Shown: positions 7,806 to 17,391, counted from the first letter of the stretch. The stretch is 64,000 bases of DNA from Glaciecola sp965660815 (GCA_965660815.1 CBFIBG010000022.1:1-64000); one strand, 5' to 3'. The notes: generated by a model not told the origin, from the letters alone. Translations and numbers: made by a program.

Positions 7806-8678
7806 TTAATGATAGATATATGGAAGCGGGTCAACTTGCCGCCCGTCTTTAAGCACTTCGTAATGCACGTGCGCGCCTGTCGAACGACCTGTATTTCCCA
7901 TTAGTGCAATAGTTTGTCCTTTGGTTACGACATCACCGACTTGTACTGTGAGTACATCGTTATGTCCATAACGCGTTTTCAGGCCATTGCCGTGGTCTAT
8001 TTCCACAAGATTGCCATAACCAAAGCGACTTCCAGACCAAGTAATTACACCTGCGCCCGTTGAAATTACACTACTTCCAGCCTCACCGGCAAAGTCAATG
8101 CCTTTGTGCATTGCAGGTTTGCCAGTGAATGGATCTTTTCTAATGCCGTAATAAGACGACAACCAACCTTTACTAATTGGCCTACCAGCCAATTTACTCT
8201 CTTGTTCTATATTGAGGCCAAGTAAAATAGATTCAAGTGCAGCGAGCTGTTGTATTTTAAAATCTAACGCGTCTGCCACTTTACTTATTTGTGTGGTTAA
8301 CTCAGCATCTTTGTTTAAATTTGTTCTGACCTCTTCACTTAATTTGAAGTCGTCTTCGTTCAGGCCACTTTTTTCAGCCAAATTAACTGACATTGTGTCA
8401 AGTTGATTTAATTTAGATTGCATTTGGGCCAATTGATTGATAAGACCGTCAATTTTCTGGTCTGTATCTTCGTGGAGCTCGTTGACTCTTTTTGCCTGCT
8501 CCTCAAGTCCAGTCTTTACAACATTGAGTCTTATTTGGTTTTCGTACACGGATTCTGTTGTTCTACTGGATACTAAAAATACTAAAGAGACACCCACTAA
8601 AACACTCACAGTCTTGCGAATAGACACTTTTTTCGCAAAACGTGTGTTTTTACCTTTTACTAAGATAGTGATGCTCAT
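7806..8678 (-). CDS. Membrane-anchored M23 family metallopeptidase
   Basis: This is a probable peptidoglycan-active endopeptidase or LytM-type regulator in the periplasm. The 290-residue product has a basic cytoplasmic start, one membrane segment (about residues 25-38, VSVLVGVSLVFLVSS), a coiled-coil stretch (about 50-150) and a C-terminal M23 domain. The zinc residues are present in HKGIDF and HVHYEV, so it is predicted to be catalytically active rather than an EnvC/NlpD-like degenerate domain. The start at 8678 (MSITILVKG) was chosen over an upstream ATG at 8732 because it matches the usual short cytoplasmic tail. It stands directly upstream of secA, an arrangement I recall from Alteromonadales. 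Its exact bond specificity cannot be read. Confidence 0.88.
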   Translation of the reverse strand: MSITILVKGKNTRFAKKVSIRKTVSVLVGVSLVFLVSSRTTESVYENQIRLNVVKTGLEEQAKRVNELHEDTDQKIDGLINQLAQMQSKLNQLDTMSVNLAEKSGLNEDDFKLSEEVRTNLNKDAELTTQISKVADALDFKIQQLAALESILLGLNIEQESKLAGRPISKGWLSSYYGIRKDPFTGKPAMHKGIDFAGEAGSSVISTGAGVITWSGSRFGYGNLVEIDHGNGLKTRYGHNDVLTVQVGDVVTKGQTIALMGNTGRSTGAHVHYEVLKDGRQVDPLPYIYH

Positions 8679-9301
8679 TGGTGACAGTATTCTCTTTTTA
8701 TTCAAACTCGTTAGTTTGTTATCGGCAAACATTGGTAAAATAATACCATATTATACCTTAAAATGATGACAAAATAATTTCGCTGCGATACTTAATACAG
8801 CGACGCTTTGCTTTTCAGGCAAACGTAATTAGAACCAATGCCAGCAATTTAGAAGGCATTCTCTTCAAATTGATGATTATAATAACTAAAAACTTGTCGA
8901 TTTTATTCGCTATACCAGATAACAATCTAGTATATATAAACATACTTTGTTGTTATGTTCACACAACAGCTTATTGGGTTATTTTATTATCATTATTGCC
9001 TCATGATGAGGCATATTCTTGCCCAATTTATATACAACACTTAATCACTTGACTATATAGCGATTAAAACATAGCAATAAATTAATATTTAGCCTTAACC
9101 AAATAATTAGCAATTTTTAAGCCAACTATTACCAACTCAAGAAATTGATGTGAATGAGCAACAAATACATTAACAAAGCCAATATATCATCACTTGGCTG
9201 CCCGAAGGACTCTGCTAACTAGACAAAGTAATAAGCCGACTCAACAAAGACGTTATTATTATTTTTATATACTGAGTCAAATAAGATAATTAACTGAATC
9301 T
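8679..9301. other. 623-base gap between lpxC and the M23 peptidase
   Basis: This stretch is very AT-rich and I find no supported gene; a 60-codon hydrophobic frame at 8870-9052 has no ribosome site. On the minus strand a perfect TATAAT (8750-8755) lies about 70 bases before the M23 start and is the likely -10 of the M23-secA-mutT transcript, though no good -35 is seen. The centre holds a perfect 17-base palindrome, TGCCTCAT-G-ATGAGGCA (8997-9013), and a TGTTGT/ACAACA hairpin (8948-8968). A GACTCA/TGAGTC pair (9238-9278) lies just past the lpxC stop. Confidence 0.45.
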
Positions 9302-10231
9302 TTACGCAAACTTTAAGTCGAATTTGCTCGAACTATCGATATATTTAATGGGCATGCTGTCTTCATTTTCAAATTCTACGTATTCCCAAGCATTCACGTC
9401 ATCTAATATAGCGTTAAGCAGTTTGTTGTTAAGTCCGTGACCGGTTTTATATGCTACAAGCTCACCAATTAAATTATGCCCACCCAAAAACAAATCACCA
9501 ACCGCATCTAATATCTTGTGTTTCAAAAATTCATCTGAATATCGTAAACCCTCGGCATTCAATACTCGAAACTCATCAAGAGCAACTGCATTATCCATGC
9601 TTCCACCTAAGGCGAGATTCATAGAGTTCATTTGCTCAAGGTCTTTCATAAAGCCGAAAGTTCGAGCTCTACTCACTTCATCGACGTATGAATCTTTCGA
9701 AAAGTCTAAAACACAATGCTGTCTTGTTTGAGATATTGCAGGGTGATCAAAATCGATGGAAAAATCTACTTTAAAGCCATCGAAGGGCCTAAACTCTGCC
9801 CACTTATCGCCGTCTTCAACCCTTACTGTCTTATTGACCTTAATGAACTTCTTTGGTTTATCCTGCTCGACTATACCGGCGCTTTGAAGCAAAAATATAA
9901 AAGGACTCGCACTGCCATCTAGAATCGGCAACTCATGACTGTCAACCTCTACGATGATGTTGTCTATGCCTAAACCAGACAAAGCTGAAGCTAGATGCTC
10001 AACGGTATGAATAGAATGCCCTCTCTCATTGGTAATACACGTACACAACATTGTATCGCCAACATCACGAGCATTCGCTGGTATATCTGCAGGGGGACTA
10101 ATGTCAACCCGCCGAAAAAGCACTCCAGTGTCCACAGGCGCAGGTTTTAAAGTCATAGTGACTTTGCGTCCCTTATGCAAACCTATGCCGGTTTCGGTTA
10201 TGGATGTTTTTAACGTTCTTTGTTTAAGCAT
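9302..10231 (-). CDS. lpxC: UDP-3-O-acyl-N-acetylglucosamine deacetylase LpxC
   Basis: LpxC is the zinc deacetylase that commits UDP-GlcNAc to lipid A synthesis in the cytoplasm. The 309 residues match the family length. Zinc ligands H79 (in HTVEHL), H238 and D242 (in HKILDAVGD) are in place, with E78 as the catalytic base. The start MLKQRTLKTSITETGIGLHKG is the canonical one. It lies downstream of ftsZ on the same strand with a 236-base gap containing both a terminator-like hairpin and a good sigma70-type promoter, so it can be transcribed apart from the division cluster. In relatives LpxC level is controlled by FtsH proteolysis; the C-terminal end here (SSSKFDLKFA) is hydrophobic like E. 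coli's degradation tail, an inference only. Confidence 0.97.
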   Translation of the reverse strand: MLKQRTLKTSITETGIGLHKGRKVTMTLKPAPVDTGVLFRRVDISPPADIPANARDVGDTMLCTCITNERGHSIHTVEHLASALSGLGIDNIIVEVDSHELPILDGSASPFIFLLQSAGIVEQDKPKKFIKVNKTVRVEDGDKWAEFRPFDGFKVDFSIDFDHPAISQTRQHCVLDFSKDSYVDEVSRARTFGFMKDLEQMNSMNLALGGSMDNAVALDEFRVLNAEGLRYSDEFLKHKILDAVGDLFLGGHNLIGELVAYKTGHGLNNKLLNAILDDVNAWEYVEFENEDSMPIKYIDSSSKFDLKFA

Positions 10232-10294
10232 ATTTTTGAATTAGCATTCTTAATAGTTGGTATAGTTCAATAGTTTTGGGCACAATGACGCGAG

Positions 10295-10323
10295 AGAATA
10301 GAACAAAAGCCCTTGTATGTCAA
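10295..10323 (-). promoter_or_regulatory. Sigma70-type promoter of lpxC
   Basis: On the minus strand TTGACA (10318-10323) is followed after exactly 17 bases by TATTCT (10295-10300). Transcription would start near 10288, giving a leader of about 57 bases before the lpxC ATG. The -35 is a perfect consensus match and the -10 matches at four of six positions. Confidence 0.7.
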
Positions 10324-10411
10324 AGGATTTTAACAATGCAAGCTTTTTCGGTAGGAAATACAACTGTTCAGACCAGTAAAGCTCAGTACTAATATCTCTA
10401 ATAACAACCTA

Positions 10412-10448
10412 GTAGTTTTGATACTGCTTGAGATATCTTCAAAACTAC
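10412..10448 (-). terminator. Hairpin after ftsZ, probable end of the dcw transcript
   Basis: Bases 10439-10448 and 10412-10421 form a perfect 10-bp stem with a 17-base loop, starting 20 bases past the ftsZ stop on the minus strand. Only a weak T-rich stretch follows (TTGTTATT), so termination may be partial and some transcripts may continue into lpxC. Confidence 0.45.
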
Positions 10449-10467
10449 AGGTTTTATTTATTCAAGC

Positions 10468-11610
10468 TTAGTCTGCTTGTCGTCTCAAGAAAGCAGGTAT
10501 GTCCAAATATTCAAGTTCGCCGGATTGCTCTTCATCGATTTTAACCGCTTGGTTGCCTTCAACAGAAGGATTTGCGCGTTTTTCGCTTGAATGCATTGAC
10601 TCTCTTGAAGGTTTATTTGACTCGCCTTTGACCAGTGAAATATCAGGTTTTCGATCTGCTCCAATGCCAGTAGCAACCACCGTAACCCTAATTTCATCTT
10701 CTAGTTCTGGGTCAATTACCGTTCCTACCACGACAGTAGCATTTTCAGAAGCAAAGGCTTTAACAGCATTACCAATTACTTCGTACTCGTCGATAGCAAA
10801 ATCTAAACCAGCAGTGATATTAACCAAAATACCGCGCGCACCAGACAGGTCTATGTCTTCCAATAAAGGACAAGCAATAGCAGCTTCTGCTGCCTCTTCT
10901 GCTCTGTCCTCGCCTTTTCCTGAACCACTGCCCATCATAGCAGTGCCCATTTCAGACATAACGGTTTTCACATCTGCAAAATCGACGTTTACCAAACCAG
11001 TACGTGTGATTAATTCCGCAATGCCCTGAACAGAACCTTTCAACACATCGTTCGCTGCACTAAAGGCTTGCAGAAGAGGCGTACCTTTCCCCATCACCTT
11101 AAGCAGTTTCTCGTTGGGAATGGTGATCAATGAATCAACGTATTTAGATAACTCTGTGATCCCCTGATTTGCAAAGTCCAAACGCTTTTTCCCTTCAAAG
11201 GGAAATGGTTTAGTCACTACTGCAACCGTCAAAATCCCCATATCTTTAGCTAACTTTGCGACTTCAGGTGCGGCTCCAGTTCCCGTTCCACCACCCATAC
11301 CAGCTGTAATGAACACCATATCAGCGCCTTCCAAAGATTGGCGAATCTTCTCGCGATCTTCATGTGCAGCTTCTCGCCCCACATTCGGATCAGCGCCTGC
11401 GCCTAAGCCTTTCGTTAACTCAGTGCCTATTTGAATTTTAACCGTAGCTGTTGATTTTTTTAATGCTTGCGCATCTGTATTCATGGCAATGAAATCAACG
11501 CCTTCTATGGTTTGAGTTACCATATACTCGACAGCGTTGCCGCCACCACCACCAACTCCTACTACTTTTATTACCGCTTCGTCAGAAGGCGGCTCCATCA
11601 GTTCGAACAT
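10468..11610 (-). CDS. ftsZ: Cell division GTPase FtsZ
   Basis: FtsZ is the tubulin-like GTPase that polymerises into the Z ring. The 380-residue protein has the N-terminal GTPase domain with GVGGGGGNAVEYM, the tubulin signature GGGTGTGAAP near residue 105, the C-terminal tubulin domain, a variable linker (about 320-365) and the conserved tail EYLDIPAFLRRQAD that binds FtsA, ZipA and ZapD. The start at 11610 (MFELMEPPSD) is preceded by GGAGA with proper spacing; an ATG two codons earlier would sit directly on that site. ftsA ends 68 bases upstream. This is the last gene of the division cluster. Confidence 0.98.
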   Translation of the reverse strand: MFELMEPPSDEAVIKVVGVGGGGGNAVEYMVTQTIEGVDFIAMNTDAQALKKSTATVKIQIGTELTKGLGAGADPNVGREAAHEDREKIRQSLEGADMVFITAGMGGGTGTGAAPEVAKLAKDMGILTVAVVTKPFPFEGKKRLDFANQGITELSKYVDSLITIPNEKLLKVMGKGTPLLQAFSAANDVLKGSVQGIAELITRTGLVNVDFADVKTVMSEMGTAMMGSGSGKGEDRAEEAAEAAIACPLLEDIDLSGARGILVNITAGLDFAIDEYEVIGNAVKAFASENATVVVGTVIDPELEDEIRVTVVATGIGADRKPDISLVKGESNKPSRESMHSSEKRANPSVEGNQAVKIDEEQSGELEYLDIPAFLRRQAD

Positions 11611-11678
11611 GATCATTCTCCGATACCGTTGAGTCTGAGCACAACAGACTCGTTATTGTTTTAGCGCTTAAAGGCCCC

Positions 11679-12908
11679 CTAAAATGCACCTTTAAACCAG
11701 CTCTTTATGCGTTTTAAAACGCTTTCGTCGTCATGTCTAGATGACGCTTTCTTATTATTAGAATTTTGTTTACCGTATTGTAAAAGTCCAACCGCGGTCG
11801 CAAAAGATGGATCGTCCACATACTCAGATAAACCTTTAATACTATGAGGTTTACCAACTCTTACGGGCATTTGAAATACTTCTTCAGCGAATTCGACAGC
11901 GCCCTCCATTTTTGAGGTGCCACCTGTAATAACCAAGCCTGCTGCTATTTGTTCTTCTAATCCGCTAGCTTTTAAATGGTCGTATGCAATCTCTAGTAAC
12001 TCGTGATACCTTGGCTCGATTACTTCAGCCAACGTATGGCGCGACATGGCCCTTGCCGGCCTACCACCAACGCTTGGGACGTCAATCGTTTCCTCCATGC
12101 TCACCATGTCTTTCAAGGCACAAGCATAGTTTACTTTAATTTGCTCTGCATTGTTCATAGGTGTTCTAAATATTTTAGCAATATCGCTAGTTATTTGATT
12201 ACCTGCCAATGGTATAACTGCAGTATGTCTTATTGCGCCGTCTGTGTAAACGACTATATCAAGTGTTCCGCCGCCTATATCCGCTACGCAGACACCCAAT
12301 TCCTTTTCATCTTCGGTCAATACGGCATAACTTGACGCTAATGCACTGAAAATGGTCTGATCCACAGACAAACTGCAGGTTTCAATGCACTTTATAAGAT
12401 TTTTTGCCATATCGTCGGCACAAGTAATTATATGTGCTTGCGCCGTCATTCTCACGCCTGACATGCCGATAGGGTTTTTTATGCCTTCTTGGACGTCAAT
12501 CGAGAATTCTTGAGGCAAAACATGAAGTAGCTTTCTCTCCGCCGCCATGGGCACAGATCGCGCTGCATGAATTACCATGTCAACGTCTTCTTGAGTCACT
12601 TCTTGATTATTAATGGGCACCATCCCAGTCTCGTTCTGACACTGAACATGTCTTCCACTTATTGACATAAACACGCTCGACACGTGGCAATCGGCCATCA
12701 ATTCCATTTCATTTACTGCATGTTTTATCGAATCCACAACCAAATCGAGGTCGTTTACTCCTCCTTTTTCCATTCCTCTTGACTTGTGTTTGCCTACGCC
12801 CACAATGCTTATATCACCATCATCGAGGATTTCGCCCAATACGGCTTTCACAGTGCAAGTGCCTATGTCCAAACCAACAATAAAGTTTTTTTCCAACGTT
12901 TTAGACAC
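11679..12908 (-). CDS. ftsA: Cell division actin-like ATPase FtsA
   Basis: FtsA tethers FtsZ to the inner membrane and recruits later divisome proteins. The 409-residue product shows the actin-fold phosphate-binding motifs (GLDIGTCTVKAVLGE at the N-terminus, CVADIGGGTLDIVVY near the middle, ITGGTSKMEG near residue 330) and ends in a short amphipathic helix (KRIKSWFKGAF) that serves as membrane anchor. The start codon is GTG at 12906-12908; a GAGGACGGA stretch upstream supplies a ribosome site. It follows ftsQ after 18 bases and precedes ftsZ, the standard order. Confidence 0.97.
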   Translation of the reverse strand: MSKTLEKNFIVGLDIGTCTVKAVLGEILDDGDISIVGVGKHKSRGMEKGGVNDLDLVVDSIKHAVNEMELMADCHVSSVFMSISGRHVQCQNETGMVPINNQEVTQEDVDMVIHAARSVPMAAERKLLHVLPQEFSIDVQEGIKNPIGMSGVRMTAQAHIITCADDMAKNLIKCIETCSLSVDQTIFSALASSYAVLTEDEKELGVCVADIGGGTLDIVVYTDGAIRHTAVIPLAGNQITSDIAKIFRTPMNNAEQIKVNYACALKDMVSMEETIDVPSVGGRPARAMSRHTLAEVIEPRYHELLEIAYDHLKASGLEEQIAAGLVITGGTSKMEGAVEFAEEVFQMPVRVGKPHSIKGLSEYVDDPSFATAVGLLQYGKQNSNNKKASSRHDDESVLKRIKSWFKGAF

Positions 12909-12926
12909 GATGTAATTCCGTCCTCA

Positions 12927-13748
12927 TTAGGTATTTTCTTTCATTTTTTCTAGTTCAGATTCATCAAAGAATCCAACCGCAAGTCCTGTATCGTAGCGTA
13001 AATCCACATATTTTATATTGACGTGTTGCTCAGCCAGTGTGGGGTATACGTCTATGAATCTTTGTAGCCTGTTAATGTACTCTTGACGTCCTAATTTCAG
13101 AATAATCCCACTTCGCAATTTTGACTGCCAAGCAAACCTTTCACTCAACACCAACTGTTCAATTACATGCCCGCTTGTATTGAGTAATCTCTGCATATTA
13201 GTATAACCAGTAAGCGCTGTTTTTTCACTGCCTCCAGGTCCATAAAGTTGCGCTAAATTCGAGAATAAATCCGCGTCCACTTGCTCATTTTCGCTTTTTG
13301 AATTTAATACGCTGAGCCCGTCAAACGTTTCTCCAAATTTATTGAGTAACAGGTCGTCGTTCCAAATGGCAACCGCTTGTTGTTCTTGTATATGAATGTT
13401 AAGTTGACTTGGCCATCTCTTTCTCACCGATGCTGATGACACCCAAGCGTTAGACTCCATTAAAGCGTGCACATCATTCACATCTAAAGCAAAAAAACTG
13501 GCAGTTAACTTTTGTCTAATTTGTCGTTCCAGTGCTTGCGTATTAAGCATGGTTAACTCCCCACTAAACACAATAGTTTGTACTGGCAACTTTTGCTCAT
13601 CTTGCAGATAACCATGGATCCAATATATGCCGTAAGCAAACCCAATCATCACAAGAACAAATACAGGTACTCCGACCGATAACGGGGCGACTTCTATTTC
13701 TTCTTTATCCCTTTCATTCGAATTGGAGATTTCTTTGGTTTCACTCAC
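12927..13748 (-). CDS. ftsQ: Cell division protein FtsQ
   Basis: FtsQ is a bitopic divisome protein that links early and late division proteins through FtsB and FtsL. The 273-residue product has a short acidic cytoplasmic part, one membrane helix (about residues 24-45), a POTRA domain (about 55-125, ending in IHIQEQQAVAIWN) and the FtsQ beta-domain with YVDLRYDTGLAVGF near the C-terminus. The predicted start is GTG (13746-13748), in frame with MSETKEIS. It lies 27 bases downstream of ddl and 18 bases upstream of ftsA. Confidence 0.95.
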   Translation of the reverse strand: MSETKEISNSNERDKEEIEVAPLSVGVPVFVLVMIGFAYGIYWIHGYLQDEQKLPVQTIVFSGELTMLNTQALERQIRQKLTASFFALDVNDVHALMESNAWVSSASVRKRWPSQLNIHIQEQQAVAIWNDDLLLNKFGETFDGLSVLNSKSENEQVDADLFSNLAQLYGPGGSEKTALTGYTNMQRLLNTSGHVIEQLVLSERFAWQSKLRSGIILKLGRQEYINRLQRFIDVYPTLAEQHVNIKYVDLRYDTGLAVGFFDESELEKMKENT

Positions 13749-13775
13749 ACTATTTCAACTTAACCATAAAATTAA

Positions 13776-14750
13776 TTACTGTTTCACCAGTGTTTGTTGC
13801 AAAATTGCAATAACAAGTTCGGTAAAACTTAGCCCCGCCTGTTTAGCTGCCTTAGGCACTAAACTGGTATTTGTCATTCCCGGTATTGTGTTATTTTCTA
13901 ATAAATAAAATTGTCCATTTGGTTTGTTAGTAACAGGATCTATGCTCCCATCGCGCATAATATCGACTCTTCCCCAGCCTTTTGCTTTTAATGCATTGAA
14001 TGCCTGCAACGCCAGATTTCTAATCTGACTTTCTTCATCATCGTTTAAACCACTAGGGCAATTATACTTAGTCGTATTGGTATGATACTTAGCATGATAA
14101 TCGTAAAATCCTGACGCTGACTTCATTGAAATGGAAGGAAGCGCCACGCCGTTTAATATACTGACAGTATATTCAGGCCCTTCTATAAAGGACTCAACCA
14201 ATATTTTTGAATCAAATTTAAAGGCTTTACTAATCTCTTTTATAAAGCTTTCTGGGCTAGTCGCTTTTGCCATACCAAGACTCGAGCCTTCAAGGCTGGG
14301 TTTGATCATAACTTGTCCTCCCAGCTTTTCGAGAATTTCAATCGCTTGGCTATCCTTAAATGCGTGCTGTTCTACCACCATATAGTTGGCGGTGGGCAAA
14401 CCAATCGCATGCCAAATTAATTTACTCAAAACCTTGTCTATCGAGAGCGCAGAACCCGTGACTCCCGAGCCAGTATAGGGAATATTAAGAAGCTCTAAAG
14501 CGCCTTGAATGCTACCGTCTTCGCCCCCTCGGCCATGCAACGCAATAAACACTCTGTCAAACGCTCTTAGTCCTTCAATATGTTGCTCACTGGGATCAAA
14601 GGGATGAGCATCGATTCCATGCTTGGTTAATGCGCTAAGCACTTCTGATCCAGACGCAAGACTGACTTCTCGCTCAGCAGAAAAACCGCCTAACAGCACT
14701 GCTACTTTGCCAAAGAGGTTTGGTTCAAGTAAGTCTCTATCAAACACCAT
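13776..14750 (-). CDS. ddlB: D-alanine--D-alanine ligase
   Basis: Ddl joins two D-alanines with ATP to make the dipeptide that MurF adds to the peptidoglycan stem. The 324-residue ATP-grasp protein has GKVAVLLGGFSAEREVSL at its N-terminus, ALHGRGGEDGSIQG, the substrate loop PYTGSGVTGSALSIDK and the metal-binding ENNTIPGMT near the C-terminus. The ATG at 14750 has an AAGGAG site and overlaps the murC stop by 11 bases. Position between murC and ftsQ identifies it as the cluster copy (ddlB type). A second ddl elsewhere cannot be excluded. Confidence 0.96.
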   Translation of the reverse strand: MVFDRDLLEPNLFGKVAVLLGGFSAEREVSLASGSEVLSALTKHGIDAHPFDPSEQHIEGLRAFDRVFIALHGRGGEDGSIQGALELLNIPYTGSGVTGSALSIDKVLSKLIWHAIGLPTANYMVVEQHAFKDSQAIEILEKLGGQVMIKPSLEGSSLGMAKATSPESFIKEISKAFKFDSKILVESFIEGPEYTVSILNGVALPSISMKSASGFYDYHAKYHTNTTKYNCPSGLNDDEESQIRNLALQAFNALKAKGWGRVDIMRDGSIDPVTNKPNGQFYLLENNTIPGMTNTSLVPKAAKQAGLSFTELVIAILQQTLVKQ

Positions 14751-16266
14751 TAGCTCCTTGGATATCCGTGCAATTATTTTGCATGTTTGTTTCGTTAACT
14801 TGATTTCTATTAAGATAATTTAAATCGCAATTACTCTCAGCGAGATCAGCTGCAATATTTCCAACATTTCCAGCTCCTTGTAAAAAAACAACGTCCTCAT
14901 CTTTAAGCAGGTCGTCTAGCACACTGTATACTCGATGCGGTTCTCCGACATAAACTGGATCAACTTTGCCTCGTTGTCTAATTGAGCGACACATTGCTTT
15001 GCTATCTATACCATCAATTGGCGATTCACTTGCTGCATAAATATCGAGCAGTAACAGTAAATCTACGTTTGATAGAACCGCCACAAAATCTTCATAAAGG
15101 TCTCGCGTTCTAGTATATCTATGAGGCTGATACACCATAACTAGCCGCTTATTAGGCCAATTGCTCCTCGCTGCCGCAATGGTCATCTCCACCTCAGTAG
15201 GATGATGGCCGTAATCATCGATAATAGTCACCTTTCGCTTGTCTTGCCCGTGACCTAAAACACTGAAGTCACCGAGAATTTGAAAGCGTCTGCCAATGCC
15301 AGCGAAATTAGCAAGAGCTGGTTGAATATATTTATCATCTATGGCTTCTTCTGATGCAATGGCTATCGCAGCGGTCGCATTTAATACATTGTGGACCCCA
15401 GTGGCATTAAATTGAACGTGGATAGGATGCTGACTCTTTCGAGCTACGGAAAACGTGCACTGATTCACTCCATAATGTATGTCGTATGCAACATAATCGT
15501 TGGATTGTCTCAATCCATATGTCACGTATTTACGCTCTATCTTAGGGATAAGTTCCTGTATATTAGTGTCGTCCCCGCATAGCACGGCCAAGCCATAAAA
15601 GGGTAAATTATGCAGGAAATCAACATACGCCGACTTCATTTTTGAAAAATCACCATCGTAAGACTCTAAATGGTCAGCTTCAATGTTAGTAACGACGCTC
15701 ATGGTAGGCTGCAAATGTAAAAACGAAACATCGCTCTCGTCAGCCTCTGCAATTAAATATTTACTTTCTCCAAGTTTAGCATTGGTGCCTGCACTGTTTA
15801 ATAACCCCCCAATAACAAACGTAGGGTCGAGATTTGCATGCGAAAATATAGTGGCAATTAGGCTGGTTGTTGTGGTTTTACCATGAGTCCCGGCAACGGC
15901 AATTCCATATCTAAAACGCATTAGCTCAGCCAACATTTGAGCTCTTCTTATAATAGGTATACGCGTAGATTGAGCAAATTGTATTTCTGGGTTTGATGGA
16001 TCAATAGCCGAAGACACCACAACCACGTCCACATCATTAAGGTTTTTTTCGTCATGCCCAATGAAAACCTCGACGCCCATATTAGAGAGTCGCGTCGTCA
16101 TTTTACTACTTTGGATATCAGAACCGCTCACTTTGTATCCAAGATTAAGAATAACTTCAGCAATTCCCCCCATTCCAGCGCCGCCAATACCCACAAAATA
16201 AATATGCTCTACCGAGCGCATTTTATGAATCTTTTGCAAGTTAGATTGAAACTTATGCTGACTCAT
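14740..16266 (-). CDS. murC: UDP-N-acetylmuramate--L-alanine ligase
   Basis: MurC adds L-alanine, the first stem residue, to UDP-MurNAc. The 508-residue product shows the Mur-ligase layout: an N-terminal UDP-binding fold with HIYFVGIGGAGMGGIAEV, the ATP-binding GTHGKTTTT near residue 120, a central domain with EADESDVSFL, and a C-terminal domain with YQPHRYTRT. The start at 16266 has an AGGAG site seven bases upstream and overlaps the murG stop by four bases (ATGA); an upstream ATG at 16290 would lie deeper in murG. Compared with E. coli the C-terminus carries a short extra tail. Confidence 0.97.
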   Translation of the reverse strand: MSQHKFQSNLQKIHKMRSVEHIYFVGIGGAGMGGIAEVILNLGYKVSGSDIQSSKMTTRLSNMGVEVFIGHDEKNLNDVDVVVVSSAIDPSNPEIQFAQSTRIPIIRRAQMLAELMRFRYGIAVAGTHGKTTTTSLIATIFSHANLDPTFVIGGLLNSAGTNAKLGESKYLIAEADESDVSFLHLQPTMSVVTNIEADHLESYDGDFSKMKSAYVDFLHNLPFYGLAVLCGDDTNIQELIPKIERKYVTYGLRQSNDYVAYDIHYGVNQCTFSVARKSQHPIHVQFNATGVHNVLNATAAIAIASEEAIDDKYIQPALANFAGIGRRFQILGDFSVLGHGQDKRKVTIIDDYGHHPTEVEMTIAAARSNWPNKRLVMVYQPHRYTRTRDLYEDFVAVLSNVDLLLLLDIYAASESPIDGIDSKAMCRSIRQRGKVDPVYVGEPHRVYSVLDDLLKDEDVVFLQGAGNVGNIAADLAESNCDLNYLNRNQVNETNMQNNCTDIQGANGV

Positions 16267-17390
16267 GTTTGCTCCTGATTCACTGCGCACTCGTCCTCTG
16301 GATAAACAGAACCAACAGCTTGATAAATTAATTTCACCGCGTGCTTTGCAGCGTCGGGTTTGGCGATTTGTTTGGCGGTTTTTGCCATGTTGGTACGTTT
16401 TTCATGGTTATCGATCAATTCAGCCAGCGCAGGAGAAAGATCGCTTGAAAGTGCATTTTGCTGAACAATTACAGCGGCAGATTGACCCGCTAATGATTCA
16501 GCATTTTTTGTTTGATGATCATCTACTGCAATGGGCAAAGGCACAAATACGCCTACTCTGCCAGAAGCACTAACTTCTGCGACGGTTAACGCTCCAGCTC
16601 TACAGATAACAATATCAGCCCACTCTATCGCACTTGGCATGTCATCTATAAATTCTTCGACCCTAACATTGCGGTGTGTTTTGTATGCCTCCTTTACGGC
16701 CCCTAACTTACCTTTTCCTGTTTGGTGATAGATGCGGATTTGCGATTGTGTTTTCAGGTTCATTAGTACCTGTGGCAAAATCTGATTGAGCGCCAAAGCG
16801 CCGAGACTTCCTCCTACAATCAGCAGATTTACCGAGCCAGTGTCAAAACCATTTTGCTTTAACAATATTTGGTTAAATTCTGGGCGTATAGGGTTGCCTA
16901 TAAAATGGGTTTTATTATCAATTCCAAGCGCTTTGGTCTGCCCAGTCAGATCAAAGCCTGTCAGCACCAGTTTCGCAAATTTTGATAAATATTTATTTGT
17001 CATTCCAAATACTGCGTTTTGCTCGTGAATTACAATAGGCACTCCTAACAATTTCGCGGCCAGTGCTCCAGGACCACTGGCATACCCTCCCATCCCAATC
17101 ACGACATTTGGCTCAAGTTTTTTAATTACCGCCACACTTTGCATGAGTGCAAATATCAATTTAAACGGTATCAATAATTTAGCGATAAAACTTTTACCCC
17201 TAGCACCTGATATTTTGATAAAGTGAATAGGGATGTTGTACTTGGGAACTAAGTTGGCTTCCATCTTATCTGATGTACCTAACCAATCTATGCGCCAGCC
17301 TAAAGATTTAAGCTGTAAGGCAACCGCTAACCCTGGAAACACATGCCCACCAGTCCCCCCTGCCATAATTAAAGCTTTGTGAGATTTCAT
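16263..17390 (-). CDS. murG: MurG, lipid II-forming GlcNAc transferase
   Basis: MurG transfers GlcNAc from UDP-GlcNAc to lipid I, making lipid II on the cytoplasmic face of the inner membrane. The 375-residue GT-B protein has the signature AGGTGGHVFPGLAVA at its N-terminus, the membrane-associated loop GARGKS, VIGMGGYASGPGA, and the UDP-GlcNAc motif of the C-terminal domain (CRAGALTVAEV). The ATG at 17390 begins one base after the ftsW stop; the frame continues 40 codons upstream inside ftsW but those residues have no family counterpart. Its stop overlaps the murC start. Confidence 0.97.
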   Translation of the reverse strand: MKSHKALIMAGGTGGHVFPGLAVALQLKSLGWRIDWLGTSDKMEANLVPKYNIPIHFIKISGARGKSFIAKLLIPFKLIFALMQSVAVIKKLEPNVVIGMGGYASGPGALAAKLLGVPIVIHEQNAVFGMTNKYLSKFAKLVLTGFDLTGQTKALGIDNKTHFIGNPIRPEFNQILLKQNGFDTGSVNLLIVGGSLGALALNQILPQVLMNLKTQSQIRIYHQTGKGKLGAVKEAYKTHRNVRVEEFIDDMPSAIEWADIVICRAGALTVAEVSASGRVGVFVPLPIAVDDHQTKNAESLAGQSAAVIVQQNALSSDLSPALAELIDNHEKRTNMAKTAKQIAKPDAAKHAVKLIYQAVGSVYPEDECAVNQEQT

Positions 17391-17391
17391 A

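Noticed and set aside
8870..9052. 60-codon hydrophobic plus-strand ORF in the lpxC-M23 gap
   Set aside because: No ribosome site, composition simply follows the AT-rich DNA, and it contains the palindromic signals of the gap; no support as a gene.
10499..11029. 176-codon plus-strand ORF opposite ftsZ
   Set aside because: It is a reading-frame shadow of ftsZ with low-complexity Ser/Thr/Pro content and no ribosome site. Other long antisense frames (for example 6024-6413, 38504-38881 and 39476-39835) were rejected for the same reason.
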